Assembly: GCA_964464435.1 (NCBI GenBank)
Contig: CAYXGE010000004.1
Location: 1 to 47,511, forward strand
Direction of reading: 5' to 3'
Source of the DNA: CAYXGE01 sp964464435
GTDB lineage: Bacteria; Pseudomonadota; Gammaproteobacteria; Burkholderiales; Methylophilaceae
DNA length: 47,511 bases
In this document: in pieces, positions 1 to 8,388 of the stretch
Position numbering within the stretch: the stretch's first letter is position 1
How the letters are laid out: each line of letters opens with the position of its first letter
Notes under the pieces: generated by a model
What the model was told of the DNA's origin: nothing
Seen by the model: only the letters and a program-made list of their open reading frames with translations
The model's database searches: none
Position numbers and translations under genes: made by a program

Positions 1-2
1 AA

Positions 3-209
3 GCATATAAAGACAGCGTATTGACACCAGGCGTTAAACGCGTGGCTGTTGAAGCTGCTCACCCAGACTTCTGGCGTAAATATGTTGGTTTAGAAGGTGC
101 TGTAGTAGGTATCGACACATTCGGTGAGTCTGCTCCTGGCGGCGCATTGATGAAGCACTTTGGTTTCACTGTTGAAAACGTAGTCAAGGCTGTTAAATCA
201 GTGTTGTAG
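3..209 (+). CDS. tkt: Transketolase, C-terminal end (5' truncated by window)
   Basis: This is the last 68 residues of transketolase, the thiamine-diphosphate enzyme that moves two-carbon units between sugar phosphates in the pentose/ribulose-monophosphate pathways. The frame is open from the window edge. The C-terminal domain signature is visible: AVEAAHPDFWRKYVG followed by GESAPGGALMKHFGFT, where the ESAP(G)-FGFT segment is characteristic of the family's end. The catalytic ThDP-binding part lies outside the window. A strong terminator follows at 247-270, so it is probably transcribed separately from gap, although the tkt-gap-pgk order is common in betaproteobacteria. Identification is secure from the C-terminal motif and context. 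Confidence 0.9.
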   Translation, partial: AYKDSVLTPGVKRVAVEAAHPDFWRKYVGLEGAVVGIDTFGESAPGGALMKHFGFTVENVVKAVKSVL

Positions 210-241
210 TTTAAAGTGAATCAAATGATGTGGTAACACAA

Positions 242-270
242 AAAAAGAGCCTCCTTGTGAGGCTCTTTTT
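242..270 (+). terminator. Rho-independent terminator after tkt
   Basis: GAGCCTC (247-253) and GAGGCTC (259-265) form a perfect 7-bp stem with a 5-nt loop. The stem is flanked by an A-run (242-246) and a T-run (266-270) that extend the pairing, so it could work in both directions. It separates tkt from gap. Confidence 0.9.
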
Positions 271-337
271 ACATTTACAGTCGATACTAAGCGTAATTAC
301 AAGAAAAATGATAGTAAGAGCATCTAATTACGATAAG

Positions 338-366
338 TTGCTGTAAAATTAATTCATGATTTTAAT
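338..366 (+). promoter_or_regulatory. Possible sigma70 promoter for gap-pgk-pyk
   Basis: TTGCTG (338-343) lies 17 nt upstream of TTTAAT (361-366). The -10 matches consensus at 5 of 6 positions but the -35 at only 3 of 6. It sits between the tkt terminator and gap, where a promoter is expected. The match is weak, in AT-rich DNA where chance hits are common. Confidence 0.3.
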
Positions 367-401
367 TAAGATATTCTTATAGATAATTTTTAGGAAATAT
401 G

Positions 402-1403
402 ATGGCTACTAGAATTGGTATTAATGGTTTTGGTCGTATTGGTCGCATGGTGTTTCGTGCCGCCATCAAGGACTTTACAGATATTGAGGTGGTTGCGATT
501 AACGACTTGTTAGAGCCTGATTATTTGGCCTATATGTTAAAGCATGACTCTGTTCACGGTAAATTCAAAGGGGATGTTGCGGTTGATGGAAATCACTTAG
601 TGGTCAACGGCAAGAAAATCCGCCTCACAGCAGAAAAAGACCCTGCTAATTTGAAATGGGGTGAAGCGGGCGTAGATGTAGTAGTGGAATGTACAGGCTT
701 TTTCCTTACCCTAGACACCTGCCAAAAACACATTGATGCTGGCGCAAAAAAAGTGGTGCAATCAGCACCAGCAAAAGATGACACCCCAATGTTTGTATAC
801 GGTGTTAATCATGATGAATATAAAGGCGAGGCGATTGTTTCAGCAGCTTCTTGTACAACCAATGGTTTAGCGCCTGTAGCCAAAGTGCTCAACGATACTT
901 TTGGTATTAAGCGTGGGTTAATGACTACCGTACATGCGGCAACGGCCACACAAAAAACCGTGGATGGCCCATCCAATAAAGATTGGCGTGGTGGTCGCGG
1001 TATTTTAGAAAATATTATTCCTTCATCCACTGGTGCCGCAAAAGCGGTGGGTAAAGTGATTCCTGCGCTCAATAAAAAACTCACTGGTATGGCTTTTAGA
1101 ATTCCAACCTCTGACGTATCGGTGGTGGATTTAACCGTAGAACTTAATAAAGAAACCACTTATGAGCAAATTGTAGCAGCAATGAAAGCTGCTTCTGAAA
1201 AGGGTGCGCTGAAAGGGGTGCTTGGTTTTACTAATGAAAAAGTAGTCTCTACAGATTTTCGTGGTGATACTTGCCCCTCTATTTTTGATGCTGATGCAGG
1301 CATTATGTTAGACCCTACCTTTGTTAAAGTGGTGGCATGGTATGACAATGAGTATGGATATACCTGCAATTTAATGCGTTTAGTCCAACATATTTCTAAA
1401 TAG
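402..1403 (+). CDS. gap: Glyceraldehyde-3-phosphate dehydrogenase, type I
   Basis: The enzyme oxidises and phosphorylates glyceraldehyde-3-phosphate to 1,3-bisphosphoglycerate with NAD, in the cytosol. The protein is 333 aa, normal for the family. The N-terminal Rossmann motif GINGFGRIGR and the AINDL segment (the Asp typical of NAD-specific enzymes) are present. The catalytic cysteine sits in SAASCTTNGLAPV (Cys151), and the C-terminal WYDNEYGY motif is intact. Two ATGs lie in tandem at 399 and 402. The AGGAA at 392-396 is only 2 nt from the first and 5 nt from the second, so 402 is chosen. pgk starts 10 nt downstream, implying cotranscription. Confidence 0.96.
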   Translation: MATRIGINGFGRIGRMVFRAAIKDFTDIEVVAINDLLEPDYLAYMLKHDSVHGKFKGDVAVDGNHLVVNGKKIRLTAEKDPANLKWGEAGVDVVVECTGFFLTLDTCQKHIDAGAKKVVQSAPAKDDTPMFVYGVNHDEYKGEAIVSAASCTTNGLAPVAKVLNDTFGIKRGLMTTVHAATATQKTVDGPSNKDWRGGRGILENIIPSSTGAAKAVGKVIPALNKKLTGMAFRIPTSDVSVVDLTVELNKETTYEQIVAAMKAASEKGALKGVLGFTNEKVVSTDFRGDTCPSIFDADAGIMLDPTFVKVVAWYDNEYGYTCNLMRLVQHISK

Positions 1404-1413
1404 GGTGTGCAAG

Positions 1414-2595
1414 ATGTCAGTAATTAAAATGACCGATTTGGATTTAAAGGGTAAACGTGTTTTTATCCGTTCAGACCTCAATGTGCCTGTAGCAGATGGT
1501 AAAGTAACTTCAGATGCGCGTATCACCGCCTCTGTTGCCACCATTGAGTTTGCCATGAAGGCCGGCGCAAAAGTCATGGTCACCTCGCACTTGGGTCGCC
1601 CAGAAGAAGGCGTTTACTCAGAAGAAAACTCACTAAAACCAGTGGCAGACGTACTTTCTGCTAAGTTAGGCAAGCCTGTACGTCTCATTAAAGATTGGAT
1701 TAACGGTGGCTTTGAGGTGGCTGAAGGTGAAGTGGTGCTACTAGAAAACTGTCGCTTTAATAAAGGTGAGAAGAAAAGTGTCGATGAGACGTCACAAAGC
1801 TATGCCAAACTATGTGATGTGTTTGTCATGGACGCATTTGGCACAGCGCACCGTGCAGAGGCTTCAACCCATGGTATTGCTAAATTTGCGCCAGTTGCAT
1901 GTGCTGGCATATTGTTGGTAGAAGAGTTAGATGCGCTTACCAAGGCATTGTTGAACCCTGCGCGTCCGATGGTGGCGATTGTGGGTGGTTCAAAAGTCTC
2001 AACTAAATTGACCGTGCTTGAAAGCCTTTCAGAAAAAGTAGATCAAATGGTAGTTGGTGGTGGTATTGCCAATACCTTCTTAAAAGCAGCAGGTAAGCAA
2101 GTGGGTAAATCATTGTGTGAAGATGACTTAGTGCCCACTGCGCAAGCGTTGATGGCAAAAATGAGCAAACGTGGTGCAGCCGTGCCTATTGCAGTGGATG
2201 TAGTCTGCGGTAAAAAATTTGATGCTAACGAGCCAGCTGTGCTGAAAGACGCAAATGAGGTGGCTGTTGACGACATGATTTTTGATATTGGCCCAAAATC
2301 TGCTAATGAGTTAGCAGAGATTATTATGCAAGCGGGTACTGTTGTTTGGAACGGCCCAGTGGGTGTGTTTGAGTTTGACCAATTTGGTGAAGGTACCAAA
2401 ACGATTGCCAATGCGATTGCAAACACCAAAGCGTTTACCTTGGCTGGTGGTGGCGATACGATTGCAGCAATACAAAAGTATGATATTTACGATCAAGTGT
2501 CTTATATTTCAACGGCAGGTGGTGCTTTCTTAGAGTTTTTAGAAGGTAAAAAATTGCCTGCTGTTGATATTCTTGAACAACGCGCTCAATCTTAG
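1414..2595 (+). CDS. pgk: Phosphoglycerate kinase
   Basis: The enzyme transfers the acyl phosphate of 1,3-bisphosphoglycerate to ADP, giving 3-phosphoglycerate and ATP. The protein is 393 aa. The start MSVIKMTDLDLKGKRVFIRSDLNVPV is nearly colinear with the E. coli enzyme, which places the start at ATG 1414 rather than at an in-frame GTG at 1405. Substrate-binding RSDLN, the SHLGRP segment (residues about 61-66) and the nucleotide-loop GGGDT near the C terminus are all visible. It follows gap by 10 nt in the same operon. A GC-rich hairpin follows at 2621-2641. Confidence 0.97.
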   Translation: MSVIKMTDLDLKGKRVFIRSDLNVPVADGKVTSDARITASVATIEFAMKAGAKVMVTSHLGRPEEGVYSEENSLKPVADVLSAKLGKPVRLIKDWINGGFEVAEGEVVLLENCRFNKGEKKSVDETSQSYAKLCDVFVMDAFGTAHRAEASTHGIAKFAPVACAGILLVEELDALTKALLNPARPMVAIVGGSKVSTKLTVLESLSEKVDQMVVGGGIANTFLKAAGKQVGKSLCEDDLVPTAQALMAKMSKRGAAVPIAVDVVCGKKFDANEPAVLKDANEVAVDDMIFDIGPKSANELAEIIMQAGTVVWNGPVGVFEFDQFGEGTKTIANAIANTKAFTLAGGGDTIAAIQKYDIYDQVSYISTAGGAFLEFLEGKKLPAVDILEQRAQS

Positions 2596-2620
2596 TTTTT
2601 GCGTTTTGTGATAGAAGTTT

Positions 2621-2648
2621 AAAGGGCGCTGGTCGCCCTTTATTTATT
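2621..2648 (+). terminator. Hairpin between pgk and pyk (possible attenuator or partial terminator)
   Basis: AAAGGGCG (2621-2628) pairs perfectly with CGCCCTTT (2634-2641) around a 5-nt loop. It is followed by an interrupted T-rich tail (TATTTATTT). The tail is weaker than a standard terminator, and the pyk ribosome-binding site (GGAG, 2650-2653) begins immediately after it. It may therefore lower, rather than stop, transcription into pyk. Confidence 0.6.
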
Positions 2649-2659
2649 TGGAGTACACC

Positions 2660-4096
2660 ATGGCCTTACGCAAAACTAAAATAGTGGCAACATTAGGTCC
2701 AGCTTCATCAAGCCCAGAGATGCTAATGCGCTTGATGGAAGCTGGCGTTGATGTGATGCGCCTTAACTTTTCGCACGGCACAGCGCAAGAGCATATTGAT
2801 CGGGCAAAACTGATACGTGATATTTCTGTTCAACGTCAACGTTCTATTGGAATTTTATGCGATTTGCAAGGCCCAAAAATTCGAATTGGAAAATTTGAAA
2901 ACGGCAAAATCACCCTAAACAAAGGTGATGCCTTTATTCTTGATGCGCAATGTACGCTGGGTAATCAAGAGCGCGTGGGGTTGGATTATAAAACACTGCC
3001 ACATGAGGTTGAAGAAGACACCATATTGTTATTAGATGATGGGCGTATTGTTTTGCAAGTGATTAGCGTTAAAGGGCATGAAATCTTTTGCAAAGTGACA
3101 ACGGGTGGTGTGCTATCCAATAACAAAGGCATCAATCGTAAGGGTGGGGGGTTGTCGGCTTCAGCACTCACAGAAAAAGATCGTGAAGACATTAAAACGG
3201 CAGTCAGTTTAGGCGCTGATTTTGTTGCACTCTCTTTTCCTAGAAGTGCGGCTGATGTTGCATTGGCACGGTCATTAGTGCGGGCTGCTGGTGGCTATGC
3301 GCATATTGTAGCCAAAATTGAACGTGCAGAAGCTATTGAAGCGCTAGAAGAAATTATCAAAGCATCAGATGTCATTATGGTCGCAAGGGGTGACTTAGGC
3401 GTAGAAGTTGGTGATGCTGCTGTACCTGGCTTACAAAAACGCATGATACGTTTAGCGCGTGAGCATAATAAAGTGGTGATTACTGCGACACAAATGATGG
3501 AATCGATGATTGATAATCCTATACCTACCCGTGCTGAAGTTTCTGATGTGGCGAATGCAGTATTAGATGGTACCGATGCTGTCATGCTTTCAGCTGAAAC
3601 GGCAGCTGGAAAATACCCAATTGAAACGGTAGAGGCCGTTAATCGGGTATGTATAGAAGCAGAAAAAGAATATGAAGGCATGCGTTTGCGTCAGCGCATT
3701 ATGGATCAATTTGGCAAGCTGGATGAAGCGATTGCCATGGCCGCCGTATATACCGCAAGGCACTATGACATTAAAGCGATTGTAGCGCTTACACAGTCAG
3801 GTTCAACTGCACTTTGGTTATCGCGTGCAGATACCTCCGTGCCTATTTACGCGCTTTCACCATTAAGCGTTACTAGGCGCAGACTTAAGCTGTATCGAGG
3901 GGTATATCCATGTCCTATGATGATAGACTCTCATGATCGTGACGAAGTGTTGTTCTACGCAGAAGATGAGGTCATGCGGCAAGGCGGCGCGGCTTTGGGT
4001 GATACAGTATTAATTACTAATGGCGAACCAATTGGTAAAGCGGGTAGTACCAATACCTTAAAGATTGTAAAAGTTGGAGAGCACAGACAAAGTTAG
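2660..4096 (+). CDS. pyk: Pyruvate kinase
   Basis: The enzyme converts phosphoenolpyruvate and ADP to pyruvate and ATP, the last glycolytic step. The protein is 478 aa, in the usual range. It shows the N-terminal RKTKIVATLGPAS, the active-site NFSHG, the CDLQGPKIR segment, the signature IVAKIERAEAIEALEEI carrying the catalytic Lys/Glu, and MVARGDLGVE. ATG 2660 is chosen because GGAG (2650-2653) sits 6 nt upstream. An in-frame TTG at 2648 would overlap that site. It follows pgk but is separated from it by a hairpin. The gene after it is psiE, whereas many betaproteobacteria have fba before purC. Confidence 0.96.
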   Translation: MALRKTKIVATLGPASSSPEMLMRLMEAGVDVMRLNFSHGTAQEHIDRAKLIRDISVQRQRSIGILCDLQGPKIRIGKFENGKITLNKGDAFILDAQCTLGNQERVGLDYKTLPHEVEEDTILLLDDGRIVLQVISVKGHEIFCKVTTGGVLSNNKGINRKGGGLSASALTEKDREDIKTAVSLGADFVALSFPRSAADVALARSLVRAAGGYAHIVAKIERAEAIEALEEIIKASDVIMVARGDLGVEVGDAAVPGLQKRMIRLAREHNKVVITATQMMESMIDNPIPTRAEVSDVANAVLDGTDAVMLSAETAAGKYPIETVEAVNRVCIEAEKEYEGMRLRQRIMDQFGKLDEAIAMAAVYTARHYDIKAIVALTQSGSTALWLSRADTSVPIYALSPLSVTRRRLKLYRGVYPCPMMIDSHDRDEVLFYAEDEVMRQGGAALGDTVLITNGEPIGKAGSTNTLKIVKVGEHRQS

Positions 4097-4149
4097 TAAG
4101 GCTTTGATAAAGCACTCGTTTACACTGTAAAGAGCATGCTTGGATAAGG

Positions 4150-4155
4150 TATAAT
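4150..4155 (+). promoter_or_regulatory. Perfect -10 box (TATAAT) upstream of psiE
   Basis: TATAAT stands 27 nt before the psiE ATG in the only non-coding stretch between pyk and psiE. No good -35 is found at 16-18 nt spacing (nearest TGTAAA-like). The presence of a promoter is plausible but its strength and control are unknown. Confidence 0.4.
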
Positions 4156-4182
4156 AACGTTTACTTATTAAGGTAAATTGTC

Positions 4183-4599
4183 ATGACACCTAATCATATT
4201 AGCCGTTTAACACAGCGCGCCCTGAGCGTAGTAGAGCAGTTAGTACTTGTTGTGATTGCTTGTGCCACGATTTTTGCTGTGTTTCAAGCCATTAATCATA
4301 TCTGGATTGCACGGGCAATTTCTATTGGCGACCTATTGCTACTATTTTTGTATCTTGAAGTCATGTCCATGCTTAATCATTATTTAGGCTCTGGTAAATT
4401 ACCTGTGCGCTACCCACTTTATATTGGCATGATTGCATTGGCGCGCTTCTTAGTCCTAGACATTAAAGAGTTAGATGCGTGGACGATTTTTGCGCTTTCT
4501 GGGTCTATCATGTTGATTTCAATTGCTATTTTAATTGTGCGTTATGGTCATGTGCGTTTTCCATATACCGATGGCACAGATTTACAATCTAAATTATAG
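4183..4599 (+). CDS. psiE: PsiE-family inner-membrane protein
   Basis: This is a 138-aa protein with four predicted membrane segments: roughly residues 15-37 (VVEQLVLVVIACATIFAVFQ), 47-67, 78-92 and 104-125. Length, topology and the segments LLLFLYLEVMSMLNHY and LPVRYPLYIGMIALAR match the phosphate-starvation-inducible PsiE family (PF06146). The biochemical role of this family is not established; the name comes from its induction in E. coli. AAGG at 4170-4173 is a fair ribosome-binding site. The stop overlaps the purC Shine-Dalgarno, so purC is probably cotranscribed. No Pho box was recognised upstream. Confidence 0.85.
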   Translation: MTPNHISRLTQRALSVVEQLVLVVIACATIFAVFQAINHIWIARAISIGDLLLLFLYLEVMSMLNHYLGSGKLPVRYPLYIGMIALARFLVLDIKELDAWTIFALSGSIMLISIAILIVRYGHVRFPYTDGTDLQSKL

Positions 4600-4608
4600 G
4601 ATATTGAT

Positions 4609-5505
4609 TTGTCCAATACGCTTACACAAACTAGTATCAAAAGCTTGCCTTTAATTCATCAAGGCAAAGTGCGTGATATTTATGATATAGATGCAAACAC
4701 CATGCTATTGGTAAGCTCAGATAGATTGTCAGCTTTTGACGTGATTTTGCCAACGGGCATTCCGCAAAAGGGGGCGATGCTCACCCAAATGGCCAACTTT
4801 TGGTTTGAAAAGCTTGCAAACGTAGTGCCTAATCATCTAACAGGCATAGACCCCAATAGCGTGGTCACGGACCCTGCTGAAAAAGCACAGTTGGGTAGCC
4901 GTGCGGTTGTGGTAAAAAAACTTAAACCATTACCAATAGAAGCGATTGTGCGTGGGTATTTGGTGGGTAGTGGCTGGAAAGAATACCAAGCCAAAGGTAC
5001 CGTATGTGAAATACCTCTGCCAGCAGGGCTTCAGCTAGCGCAAAAATTACCAGCTCCGTTGTTTACTCCCTCAAGTAAGGCGGCGGTGGGTGAACATGAT
5101 GAAAACATTAGTATTGCGCATGTGGAAGCGCTAATAGGTAAAGACATGGCGGCACAAGTGGCTGAGGTGGCTATAAGCTTGTATACCCAAGCTGCAGAAT
5201 ATGCTCTCACCAAAGGCATTATTATTGCAGATACTAAATTTGAGTTTGGCTTAGATGCTAATGGAGTGTTGCATGTAATGGATGAAGTGCTTACCCCAGA
5301 CTCATCACGTTTTTGGCCTGCTGAGTCGTATGAAGTAGGTAAAAATCCACCTAGTTATGATAAGCAATATGTGCGTGACTGGTTGGAATCAACAGGCTGG
5401 AATAAAACACCGCCTGCACCGGCACTGCCTGCAGAGGTTGCGGCTAAAACCGCAGAAAAGTATCTTGAGGCTTATCACAAACTCACAGGTAAGGTGCTCA
5501 ACTGA
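4609..5505 (+). CDS. purC: Phosphoribosylaminoimidazole-succinocarboxamide (SAICAR) synthase
   Basis: The enzyme joins CAIR and aspartate with ATP hydrolysis to make SAICAR in purine synthesis. The protein is 298 aa and belongs to the longer, yeast-ADE1-like bacterial form. Visible landmarks are the N-terminal QGKVRDIYD, SSDRLSAFDVILP, the VVRGYLVGSGWKEY-like segment and DEVLTPDSSRFWP near the C terminus. The start is TTG 4609, set by AGG at 4598-4600, which overlaps the psiE stop codon, and by family alignment; no ATG lies nearby. The 3' end overlaps the proposed start of the DUF1232 gene. Confidence 0.95.
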   Translation: MSNTLTQTSIKSLPLIHQGKVRDIYDIDANTMLLVSSDRLSAFDVILPTGIPQKGAMLTQMANFWFEKLANVVPNHLTGIDPNSVVTDPAEKAQLGSRAVVVKKLKPLPIEAIVRGYLVGSGWKEYQAKGTVCEIPLPAGLQLAQKLPAPLFTPSSKAAVGEHDENISIAHVEALIGKDMAAQVAEVAISLYTQAAEYALTKGIIIADTKFEFGLDANGVLHVMDEVLTPDSSRFWPAESYEVGKNPPSYDKQYVRDWLESTGWNKTPPAPALPAEVAAKTAEKYLEAYHKLTGKVLN

Positions 5506-5795
5506 AACAAGCGCTTAAAGACATTGCGCGCCAGTTAAAAACTGAGTTTGCAGTGTATCAGCTGGTGTATGCTCATCCGCAAACGCCGAGAGTAGCAAAA
5601 GTGCTGCTGTGGCTTGCAATCGGCTATATATTGTTGCCATTTGATTTGATTCCTGACTTTTTACCAGTGATTGGTCAATTAGATGATTTAATCATTGTGC
5701 CAGGCCTCATTTATTTAGCACTCAAAGTTGTACCAACTCAAGTGCTTCATGCTTGTAGAGCGCAGGTGGCTGAAAAGCAAACCAAGCCAATATAA
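5502..5795 (+). CDS. DUF1232 (YkvA-type) small membrane protein, probable CTG start
   Basis: The core LPFDLIPDFLPVIGQLDDL is the hallmark of DUF1232/YkvA proteins, small membrane-associated proteins of unknown role. An in-frame GTG at 5553 would give only 80 aa and cut off residues normally found before the domain. The frame stays open upstream to a stop at 5490-5492. The segment after CTG 5502 (LKQALKDIARQLKTEF) looks like the normal basic N terminus, and AAGGTG (5491-5496) lies 5 nt before that CTG. A CTG start overlapping the purC stop, giving 97 aa, is therefore proposed. Family assignment is firm; the start is inference. Confidence 0.75.
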   Translation: MKQALKDIARQLKTEFAVYQLVYAHPQTPRVAKVLLWLAIGYILLPFDLIPDFLPVIGQLDDLIIVPGLIYLALKVVPTQVLHACRAQVAEKQTKPI

Positions 5796-5813
5796 GATTT
5801 TTATTGTTTTTTT
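5788..5813 (+). terminator. Weak AU-rich terminator after the DUF1232 gene
   Basis: CAATATAA and TTTTATTG (5788-5806) can form a stem with one mismatch. It is followed directly by seven Ts (5807-5813). It overlaps the DUF1232 stop codon. The stem is AU-rich and unstable, so termination may be partial. Confidence 0.35.
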
Positions 5814-5844
5814 ATATGTAATTTGATGATTGAAGGAAAGTAAT

Positions 5845-6393
5845 ATGGCGTTAAATAATGTACCTACAGGCAAAAATTTACCAGATGATTTCAATGTGAT
5901 TATTGAAATCCCAATGCAGGGTGACCCTGTAAAATATGAGGTTGACAAAGAATCTGGTGCTATTTTTGTTGATCGTTTTATGGGTACTTCTATGCAATAT
6001 CCATGCAATTACGGGTATATTCCCCACACGTTATCAGAAGATGGCGATCCTGCTGATGTGCTAGTGCTTACACCAGTGCCATTGTTGCCAGGTGTGGTAG
6101 TAAGATGTCGTCCATTGGGGGTGCTAAGAATGACCGACGAAGCGGGTGGCGATGCAAAATTGTTAGCAGTGCCTGTTGAAAAAGTGTGTGGTTTGTATAA
6201 CCATTTAAAAAGCTATAAAGATGTATCCGACTGGCGCCTAAACATGATTGCTCACTTTTTTGAGCACTATAAAGATTTAGATAAAGGCAAATGGGTAAAG
6301 ATTGATGGCTGGGGCGATATTGATGAAGCGCGCGCTGAAATTTTATCAAGTGTAGAGCGTTTTAATAATTTAGAAGACAAACCAGCGTTCTAA
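5845..6393 (+). CDS. ppa: Inorganic pyrophosphatase, family I
   Basis: The enzyme hydrolyses pyrophosphate to two phosphates in the cytosol, pulling biosynthetic reactions forward. The protein is 182 aa, close to the E. coli enzyme. The metal-binding signature DGDPADVLVL (residues about 66-75), the IEIPMQGDPVKYEVDKESG segment, and the YNHLKSYKDV and HFFEHYKDLDKGKWV segments are all present. ATG 5845 follows AAGGAAAG (5833-5840); an in-frame TTG at 5830 lies upstream of this site and is rejected. Confidence 0.96.
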   Translation: MALNNVPTGKNLPDDFNVIIEIPMQGDPVKYEVDKESGAIFVDRFMGTSMQYPCNYGYIPHTLSEDGDPADVLVLTPVPLLPGVVVRCRPLGVLRMTDEAGGDAKLLAVPVEKVCGLYNHLKSYKDVSDWRLNMIAHFFEHYKDLDKGKWVKIDGWGDIDEARAEILSSVERFNNLEDKPAF

Positions 6394-6439
6394 CTAGTCA
6401 AGTTAAATAACACAAAATATTTGTTGAAAATGTGTTGCA

Positions 6440-8383
6440 GTGTCTGAGTTAAGCCAGATATTTTCTGAGCAAGGGCCGCTAGCATTGGCAGTAGCCAACT
6501 ATCGGGTACGACAACAACAGCTTGAAATGGCAGAAGCGATTGCGACTGCCATACAAAATAATCAACAACTTGTAGTAGAAGCGGGCACAGGTACAGGCAA
6601 AACATTTGCCTATCTTGTGCCTGCATTGCTTTCTGGTGGCAAAGTCATCATTTCTACCGGTACAAAAAACCTCCAAGATCAACTTTTTAATCGCGATTTA
6701 CCCAATATACGCGATGCCCTTAAAATCCCGATTACTGTAGCCATGCTTAAAGGGCGCGCCAATTATGTTTGCCACCATCATTTAGAGCGGGCGATGCAAG
6801 ATGGCCGTTTTATTTCGCGTGAAGATGCACAATATGTACACCAAATCAAAGCCTTTTCAGAACACTCAAGCACTGGAGATAAGGCTGATTTAATAGGCGT
6901 GCCAGAAACGGCTACTGTATGGTCTAGCGTTACTTCAACACGCGATAATTGTCTTGGCCAAGACTGTGGCTATTACAAAGAATGTTTTGTCATGGAAGCG
7001 CGAAAACGTGCAATGGCAGCAGAAATAGTCGTAGTCAACCATCACCTTTTTTTTGCTGATGTGATGTTACGAGATGAAGGCGTGGCAGAACTGTTGCCAG
7101 CAGCCAATACCATTATTTTTGATGAAGCACATCAACTACCAGAAGTGGCTGGGCTATTTTTTGGCGAGGACGTTTCAACTTCACTATTGATGGATTTAGC
7201 ACGTGATGCGCACCATGAGCACATTGCTGTGGCTAAAGATTGTATTGCAATACCTGAAGCAACACAGGCGTTGGAAAAAGCGGTCAAAGATTTTAGGTTA
7301 GTTTTTGCTTATGAGGGTAGCCGAATGCCAGTGCAAAAAGCGTTGGCGCTCAAGCACTTTGATAATGCCTATGCGACGATGCAAGAGAAATTAGACGCAC
7401 TTAACCTTATTTTAGAAGAGCAGGCGGCGCGTGACCCTGCGCTTGAAAAATGTTGGCAACGAGGTATGGCTTTATCCGTTCAGTTAACGCGCTGGTTAAA
7501 AGCTGAGAATGCAAACTTAGTGCGTTGGGTAGAAGTATTTACCCAAAGTGTGCAACTGCACGCCACGCCATTGTCAGTAGCAGAAGGCTTTGGCAAGCAA
7601 ATCAATGCACAGCCACGCGCTTGGATTTTTACCTCTGCCACCTTGTCAGTTAAAAATAACTTTAGTCACTATATTGCACAAATGGGTCTGGCAGAAGCGC
7701 AAACAGGCTACTGGGAAAGCCCTTTTAATTATGGTGAGCAAGCTCTGCTCTATGCGCCGCAAGGTATGCCAGACCCCAATAGTGGCGCTTATCCAGCCGC
7801 TGTTGCCGCCGCTGCTTTGCCCGTAATTAAAGCCAGTGGTGGCCGTGCCTTTGTATTATGTACCAGCTTACGTGCAATGCGAGAAGTGCATGCCTTACTT
7901 AAAGAGGCATTTGCGCAAGAGAGCTTAAATTATCCATTGCTTATTCAAGGTGAAAGCTCTCGTAATGAAACGCTTGAGCGTTTTAGAAAACTTGGGAATG
8001 CCGTGCTTGTTGCTAGTCAAAGTTTTTGGGAAGGCGTTGATGTGCGTGGTGAGGCGTTAAGTTGTGTGATTATTGATAAATTGCCGTTCTCACCGCCAGA
8101 TGACCCAGTACTGTCAGCGCGCATTGATAAGCTCACTAGTGAAGGCAAAAATGCTTTTATGGAATACCAACTGCCTTATTCTGTGATTACGCTAAAACAA
8201 GGCGCAGGGCGGCTGATTCGCGACGAAACAGATAGAGGTGTGCTGATGATTTGTGACCCACGCTTAATTAGTAAACCATATGGAAGAAAAATTTGGCAGA
8301 GCTTGCCACCTTTTAAGCGCACAAAAGAATTAGCAGATGTAGAAGCATTTTTTAACGTAACATCGCATTTATCTAATACGTAA
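6440..8383 (+). CDS. ATP-dependent DNA helicase, DinG/YoaA type (XPD-like, iron-sulfur)
   Basis: This is a superfamily 2 helicase of 647 aa, close in length to E. coli YoaA. Walker A AGTGTGKT is at residues 48-55 and the DEAH box at 228-231. Four cysteines between them (Cys111, 171, 176, 182) match the [4Fe-4S] cluster of the XPD/DinG family. Motif VI appears as QGAGRLIR near residue 590. Known members unwind DNA 5' to 3' and help in repair; the YoaA branch is proposed from length only. The start is GTG 6440, the first codon compatible with MSELSQIF; the ribosome-binding site is weak. arfB follows 5 nt after the stop. Confidence 0.9.
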   Translation: MSELSQIFSEQGPLALAVANYRVRQQQLEMAEAIATAIQNNQQLVVEAGTGTGKTFAYLVPALLSGGKVIISTGTKNLQDQLFNRDLPNIRDALKIPITVAMLKGRANYVCHHHLERAMQDGRFISREDAQYVHQIKAFSEHSSTGDKADLIGVPETATVWSSVTSTRDNCLGQDCGYYKECFVMEARKRAMAAEIVVVNHHLFFADVMLRDEGVAELLPAANTIIFDEAHQLPEVAGLFFGEDVSTSLLMDLARDAHHEHIAVAKDCIAIPEATQALEKAVKDFRLVFAYEGSRMPVQKALALKHFDNAYATMQEKLDALNLILEEQAARDPALEKCWQRGMALSVQLTRWLKAENANLVRWVEVFTQSVQLHATPLSVAEGFGKQINAQPRAWIFTSATLSVKNNFSHYIAQMGLAEAQTGYWESPFNYGEQALLYAPQGMPDPNSGAYPAAVAAAALPVIKASGGRAFVLCTSLRAMREVHALLKEAFAQESLNYPLLIQGESSRNETLERFRKLGNAVLVASQSFWEGVDVRGEALSCVIIDKLPFSPPDDPVLSARIDKLTSEGKNAFMEYQLPYSVITLKQGAGRLIRDETDRGVLMICDPRLISKPYGRKIWQSLPPFKRTKELADVEAFFNVTSHLSNT

Positions 8384-8388
8384 TCAGT

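Noticed and set aside
809..1159. Antisense open frames in gap, and similar ones in pgk, pyk and ctaB
   Set aside because: They lie fully inside clear conserved genes and have no recognisable domains.
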